Assembly: GCA_977017575.1 (NCBI GenBank)
Contig: CDRNVI010000001.1
Coordinates: forward strand, 246,579 to 310,578
Direction of reading: 5' to 3'
Origin: Paramoeba atlantica
Taxonomy: Eukaryota; Discosea
Length of the DNA stretch: 64,000 nt
Both the position numbers and the translations under genes were made by a program. This document shows positions 59,482-64,000 of the stretch, one piece after another; position 1 is the first letter of the stretch, and each line of letters opens with the position of its first letter. Under the pieces are notes generated by a model. It did no database searches and was not told where the DNA came from. It saw only the letters and a list, made by a program, of their open reading frames with translations.

Positions 59482-60990
59482 GGAAGGAGCACCCGAGGCA
59501 TGTGTACGATGAAAACTGACGGGGATCCCGCTCGCATGGGATACCGGCCTTCATGCAAAGGTCGTAGATGTAACGAATCAGACAATTGTGCTTCGTAGTC
59601 GAATTCGTTCGGGTGCACCTGACGCATCCCGGCACGTGGGTGAGAGCGGTCTCGCCGTTGATTTCCGTTTTGCAGCCCGGGCATAGAAAGGATGAAGGGA
59701 GCTCCGGGTGACAGATACCGAGCCTCGGCATCACTGCTAGGGTGTATTGTCGCGTCGGTATGGCGTGCAGCCACGAGTAACTTCCTTTCGGAGTAGTTGC
59801 CTGCATTATCTGCGCAGTTTTCTTGTTTTCACAAGAAAGAGGAAGAAAGAGGAAGATTTCCGAAAGAACGCTTTAGATAGCATCCCGGCGTCGTTAGATA
59901 CCAAGTTAATATCGTCTATATAGGCATACATTTTGATATCGGGAAACTCCAGAGAAATTGTCGCGAGAACTGATTGTAAAAAGGCGCAAAAAATGAGGGT
60001 AGACAATGGCGATCCCTTGGAGCACACCCGAGGCGCTTTCTACGATTCCACACAATTTACCATCCTTTCCGTAGTACAACAGCTCTGACTTTGATGAATA
60101 TTCTGCAAAGAATAACCGTTGGAATGGGCGTAGCGTTGCGTATGATAGAAGCGATCGTGCCATTTCATCTCGTCTTGGAGAGTTAAACGCGTTTTTTAAA
60201 TCTATCGACAGAATTGCCTTTCCTTGAGAATGCAGTTCTTGCAGATTGTGTATTATACTCTCACAGCCCGATCTCGTTTGGACTCCAAACTGCCATGGTT
60301 CAGAAAGGGGGCCCAATGTATGTTCATATCTCTGCAACATTACCACCTCCGCCAATTTTAGAAATAGCTCCCCAACTGCGACTGGACGGATGCCACCCCC
60401 GATCTTTTCTATCGCAATTAACCGCGCCCGTTTCAATCGACTCATTACCTCTGTAGAGAGTAGACCGTTAATCAGATCTGCTATCATATGGCACAATGCC
60501 GCACAGCATATTTCATCGTCCAGTAGTAGACGAACGATGCAATCAGTTGTTCCGGAAGCTCCTGGAGCTGCTCCTTTCGCTAATCTACGCCCCGCAGTCC
60601 TCAGTTCCTGGGTTGAAATAAAAGCAATGAGTGGAGCGTCGGCCGGTTGCTGAATGCTCGATTCCGAATTTGGGTGCAGGTCCCGCAGCCTTTTAAGGAT
60701 TTCTTGATCCGACAATATGCTCGTTTGTTTTTCTTGGTCCAGAGCCTTGGTGGCTTTGGTGACACAACCTTCCAAAATAGGCCGCGTGGCTTTTTTAATT
60801 GCTCTATTGTCTTTAGAATCTTCGTTTTGCTCTACATTGTGGGACAAAGGTTCGGGGAACGGCCGTCTCCGACGACGCTTCTTACTGGCCTCGCGAATTG
60901 TGGTCAAAGAGAACTTCATGGCGGACAGGACTCTGTTCCATACCTTATTCCGATATTCGTAGGAACTGTCTGCATAGTCCCTCATCAGCT
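59482..60990 (-). pseudogene. Clade-R LINE RT and first zinc site
   Basis: RT: LSAMKFSL, KKRRRRRP, APGASGTTD, RPVAVGEL, motif A IDLKNAFNSP (~60190), SASGVLQG (G-V-L-Q in place of GVRQG), YIDD (~59915). A frameshift lies between the SASGVLQG motif and the YIDD segment, near 60005-60030. The thumb is largely deleted: at 59838-59865 the sequence passes through a GAAGAAAGAG-rich filler into TPKGSYSWLHAIPTRQYTLAV and then CPGCKTEINGE..LTHVPGCVRC with KHN (59590-59690). It ends in the second zinc site (YTCLGC). Confidence 0.8.
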
Positions 60991-61952
60991 TTTGGGTGCG
61001 TCAGAAGGGGAAGATAAGGTCAGGAGCCCGGCATTGGACCGTTGCCGGTGATGGGGCGTGGCGACCTCCAGCCTTCCGACGTAAGGATTTCCGAGCTAGC
61101 AGGAGGGAATTGTCCATTCCTAATCCTGTTTTACCCTTGTTCGCGGCGTCGTTAACCCCGTTCCGGGGCTAAGACGGCGTGGCAACCCGTCGCCGAGGCA
61201 TACATGTCGTTAGCGAGCGCGCTATCCTTGTCCCCTCGGTGGAGGTGGAACGGCATTCGTGCTAGAAGTGGTTTAATCCCACCCCATCTCCCGGAGGAAC
61301 GAAGGCGTAAAAACTTTCGTTTCTCCAGCCAGGAACGCTCCTGGACTAACAATCCGGAGCAATGGAGTTAGAGTAATTGGAGCAGTGGAGAACGCTCCTG
61401 GTCAGGGCATTCGGCTTTTGTCGGATGATGGGGCGTAGCGACCCCAGCTTCCCTAGCTAACTCACCCGGCGTCGCATAACAAGACGCTACATACCTAGGG
61501 TGATGATGATGATTGATGATTACATACCTAGGGTGGGTACGATCAGGGCCCCGCGGGTGACACTACCCGGTGCCAGCAAAACAAGGCACAAAATAACTAG
61601 GGTAACGGTCACCCAGACATTGCAGCGTGAGAATGGCACCGCCCGGTACCGGATACAACAAGGTACTAAGGAACTAGGGTGGGTGTCATTCAGCATAATC
61701 TTTGGAGTGTGTTGTGTTTTTTTCACTTCAAAAGGAGTTTTTTTTCATAAAGACGATATTGTAAGGTTCTTGTAGTATATAAAAGGGTTAAAAAGATAGG
61801 CTGGTTGCTCGCGCTCGATCTGGTCAAATCTTCGGATTTGACTTGCGTGCTGCGTGGCACAGCTATCTCCTAGCAAGCGATAAGGGTGGGCTTGTCCTAG
61901 GGAGGAAACATCTCCTCGGAGATATATTGCCTAAAAATCAATCAATCAATCA
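60991..61952 (+). mobile_element. SINE-like element, 962 bp, (AATC)n tail
   Basis: Flanked by a 17-bp target-site duplication ATAGTCCCTCATCAGCT (60974-60990, 61953-61969) and ending in AATCAATCAATCAATCAAT-type repeats, as for elements moved by LINE machinery. No protein. Inside are three hairpin modules (61462-61502, 61558-61612, 61634-61688), a GGTTTAATCCC block (~61270) that resembles a pol III B box, and an A/T-rich 3' third. The 3' part is shared with 62071-62484, the module part with 58367-58740. Confidence 0.85.
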
Positions 61953-61969
61953 ATAGTCCCTCATCAGCT

Positions 61970-62056
61970 CGCGGTATATGGAGATAACACAAGGTATGAA
62001 TTCCGCTTCGATGCTTTTACTAGTGGGCAAAGGTTCGAAATCTAGGTCGTTTTCAG
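61970..62056 (-). pseudogene. Clade-R LINE piece between the two SINE-like insertions
   Basis: Codes on the minus strand for DLDFEPLPTSKSIEAEFIPC and VISIYREL, the conserved block that in other copies reads YEPIPTLRSFTQEMIPC. It joins 60990 and 62499 in the original LINE once the two insertions are left out. Confidence 0.8.
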
Positions 62057-62070
62057 TGTGATTCACCTTG

Positions 62071-62484
62071 ATTGATTGATTTGATTAATAGGCATTATAT
62101 CTCCGAGGAGATGTTACCTCCCTAGAACAAGCCCCCCCTTATTGCTAGGAGCTGTGCCACGCAGCACGCAAGTCAAATCCGAAGATTTGACCAGATCGAG
62201 CGCGAGCAGCCAGCTTATCTTTTTTTTAACCCCTTTTATATACTACAAGAAAATCTTCTTTATGAAAAAACACTTCTTTTGAAATGAAAAAACACAACAC
62301 ACTCCAAAGATTATGCTGAATGACACCCGCCCTAGTTCCTTAGTACCTTGTTATATCCGGTACCGGGCGGTGTCATTCTCACGCTGCGATGTCTGGGTGA
62401 CCGTTACCCTAGTTATTTTGTGCCTTGTTTTGTTGGCACCGGGTAGTGTCATCCGCGGGACCTTGATCGTACCCACCCTAGGTA
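62071..62484 (-). mobile_element. SINE-like element, 5'-truncated copy
   Basis: The reverse of the 3' part of the 61-kb element, with TGATTGATTGATTTGATTAA as its tail on the plus strand. Flanked by TGTGATTCACCTTG at 62057-62070 and 62485-62498. Two of the three hairpin modules are kept. With the 61-kb copy it forms an inverted pair around a 118-bp loop, which may promote deletion. Confidence 0.85.
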
Positions 62485-62498
62485 TGTGATTCACCTTG

Positions 62499-62620
62499 GG
62501 TTGCGTAGACGTGGTCTTGCGATCGTCAGCTTTACATTTTTCCGTTTTAGCAAGTCCTCCAATTCTCAGCCATATGATCTTGTAAATGCGTATGCTCGTT
62601 TGCGGTGGAAGCACCCCCGT
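62499..62620 (-). pseudogene. Clade-R LINE barrel end
   Basis: Reads FTGVLPPQTSIRIYKIIWLR, the last strands of the barrel block (FTGHIPPQANVRVFKIVW in the 32-kb copy), then a Lys/Thr-rich linker. The 5' side is cut by an APE-type LINE at about 62620. Confidence 0.72.
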
Positions 62621-63600
62621 GAAGCATTCATCGATGTACTGATAAGGACACTAGAACGCAAATCCAAAATAGGAATCCCCGTATCTTGGCGTATCCCTGG
62701 AGGGCGAGCACACAGAGGAGATGAAGTAAAGGGCATCGATGCTCTTGGTATACTCGCATATGCAGATGACCTGGTTTTGTGGAGTGACAGCAGCACTGAA
62801 CTAAAACACACTGTGGATACCTTTGTAAGCATACTTGAGTGCTGGGGTATGGAAATGAACTCGTCTAAGACCAAAATTCAAATTATAAATGTTAGAGCGA
62901 ACCATGCTAGCCCACAACTGTCGTATCATAGCCCACAAGGGATGAGCGTGAATGCGGTCACTTTAGAACAAGTAAATAATTTTCGGTATCTTGGTTCGAT
63001 CATAAATAACGAGGGGTCTATGACGCCGGAAATTACGAATAGAATTAAATCAGCATGGGGAGCTATACACTCGTTGGACAGTTACTGGGCCAGCCATGCG
63101 ATTCCCAAGAAAGTAAAAGCCATACTCTTTGAAGCATTGGTTGTTCCAAGACTAGTATACGCATGCGCGACCTGGATCCCCGATAAACGCTCACATAAAT
63201 ACTTATGCACGCGATACGTAAAAATGGTTTGTTATGCCTTAAAAATTTTACCCGTGGAACATACGACAATACGAAACAGTATCAAATTCAAAAGCCATAC
63301 CAGAATACTCTCTGAAGCTGGACTCTACAATCTACAAGTCAAGCTAGATAGCAGAGTTCTCCAATTTTCTGGACATGTAAAAATAAATATTAATTATTAC
63401 AAAATAAAGCACTTTTCGGAAGTTATAGCCCAATCAATGAAGACTACTTCGGAAAATCGAAGTATGAAACTCAACTAGCTTTACCCCTACAAAGGGTACA
63501 AATACCGCTTTTGACCTGGAAAGCGGAAGCTCAGAAAAGAAAATCGTGGTGGACAAAAATATATAAATATGTGAAAGAGCAGGAACCTAAGAAAAAGTCC
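62618..63600 (+). pseudogene. APE-type LINE RT fragment
   Basis: Starts between RT motifs B and C and runs to near the C-terminus: catalytic YADD in ILAYADDLVLWS (~62755), WGMEMNSSKTKIQI, FRYLGSIINNEGSMTPEITN, IPKKVKAILFEALVVPRLVY, then PLQRVQIPLLTWKAEAQKR and KSWWTKIYKYV. One frameshift lies near 63465. The type is L1/RTE/Jockey-like, so the missing front would carry an APE endonuclease. It is a candidate helper family for the SINE-like elements. Confidence 0.8.
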
Positions 63601-63607
63601 TTGTTGT

Positions 63608-63645
63608 GTACCTTGTTGTACCTTGTTGTTTTCTACTTTTTTCCC
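63608..63645 (+). other. Spliced-leader-like 3' ends, tandem
   Basis: GTACCTTGTTGTACCTTGTTG then TTTTCTACTTTTTT. This looks like two 3' ends of the leader-like block followed by a T-rich leader like that in front of the LINE at 44662. The CAGTTTCT part is missing, so this is weaker than the other two sites. Confidence 0.35.
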
Positions 63646-63659
63646 CATGACCCCCTTCA

Positions 63660-64000
63660 CCCCTCCGGAGAGGGAAGAGCACCGACCGTTGTGCCCGCTC
63701 GCTGGAAAATGGTGGATCCTAGCCTCCCCTGGATCGCTAACCTCCCCTGGAAAATGGTGGATTTTTACCTGATAATAATTCAATTCCGCATGAGGAAAAG
63801 GATACTCTTTCGTGGGTTCATCTTCCCACACGACCCATAACTCCAAATCTTCCTGACGAACTTTTCCGTGCACTGCTGTTGATTCATTGGGCTCGTCCTT
63901 GCGGCGGAAAAAAGCTTGCACTGACACGGCCGGCTTGTCGGCCGGTGCCAAAAGAAGTCTCTCCCGGATCACTGCACATACATTGGTCAGATCGTGCGTC
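63660..64000 (-). pseudogene. Gag-like start of a V1 element, runs off the window
   Basis: Minus strand codes for VIRERLLLAPADKPAVSVQA, FFRRKDE, VHGKVRQEDLELWVVWEDEP and YPFPHAELNYYQVKI: the barrel block of V1 gag, colinear with 12640-12850. After that it passes into a short duplicated stretch (TGGAAAATGGTGGAT at ~63704 and ~63750) and unrelated sequence. The first codons lie beyond the window edge. Broken. Confidence 0.65.

Larger units (their letters stand above)
59482..62620 (-). mobile_element. Clade-R LINE with two SINE-like insertions
   Basis: Minus-strand LINE from the end of its barrel (62620) to the second zinc site (59482). SINE-like elements sit at 60991-61952 and 62071-62484, each with target-site duplications. 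Its 5' end is cut by an APE-type LINE, and its 3' end by a block with TAGTTTCTCT...GAGAGAA shared with 18944-18972, so the endonuclease is missing. Confidence 0.85.

Noticed and set aside
61490-61530. TGATGATGATGATTGATGA run as the core of a hammerhead ribozyme
   Set aside because: The CTGATGA and GAAA core elements with matching stems could not be placed.
1-64000. A prokaryotic operon or defence locus
   Set aside because: No ribosome-binding sites, operon spacing or bacterial families; LINE, VIPER-type and SINE-like structures with target duplications show a eukaryotic genome.

Overview
The window is a dense nest of retrotransposons and a few small DNA transposons; I see no convincing host gene, rRNA or tRNA. 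The organism is a eukaryote, probably a euglenozoan protist (kinetoplastid or diplonemid relative). Three things point there: two LINE copies begin with a sequence very like the 3' part of the kinetoplastid/diplonemid spliced leader (ACAGTTTCTGTACCTTGTTG at 23611-23630; its last 18 nt reversed at 44691-44708); the tyrosine-recombinase (YR) retroelements have the order gag, YR, RT-RNase H and split direct repeats, as in trypanosomatid VIPER; and the commonest LINEs carry a C-terminal restriction-like endonuclease, as in CRE/SLACS/CZAR. The species call is an inference; the element families are well supported.

Families. YR retroelements fall into lineages V1 (gag with CCHC knuckle; 5.6-9.7, 9.7-10.5, 12.3-17.1, 30.2-31.6, 36.2-38.3, 49.3-51.9 and 63.7-64.0 kb), V2 (45.3-48.8 kb, with related gag/YR pieces at 19.1-21.3, 35.6-36.0, 41.1-41.8 and 45.0 kb) and V3 (0.2-3.3 and 55.5-58.4 kb). 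They are treated as fossils. LINEs fall into clade R (RLE endonuclease; 3.3-5.0, 10.5-18.8, 21.3-23.1, 27.2-28.1, 28.4-29.0, 29.3-35.2, 38.3-41.1, 41.9-44.7, 50.8-50.9, 55.1-55.4, 59.2-59.4 and 59.5-62.6 kb), clade G (zinc fingers plus a GLRPEHL-type RT; 23.6-27.1 kb) and APE-type remnants (44.7-45.0, 51.9-52.7, 62.6-63.6 kb). There are SINE-like elements with clear target-site duplications (52.4, 61.0, 62.1 kb) and two abutting TA-flanked inverted-repeat DNA transposons (53.66-55.06 kb).

Layout. Almost every element is broken by another. The clearest nest is a clade-R LINE (10.5-18.8 kb) split by a complete 4784-bp V1 element (12341-17124); removing it restores the LINE frame exactly. A second clade-R LINE (29.3-35.2 kb) is split by a 1.4-kb internally deleted V1-type element and ends against a solo A-B repeat. 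A third (59.5-62.6 kb) holds two SINE-like insertions. A solo repeat sits in frame inside the V3 RT-RNase H.

How the parts relate. The element families share modules across class lines: a small SH3/Tudor-like barrel occurs in LINE N-termini and in YR-element gag proteins, a TRSxAK start motif occurs in both, and two different LINE clades share the same 5' leader and first ~110 residues. In lineages V1 and V2 the whole YR gene is overlapped by a second open frame that leads into the RT.
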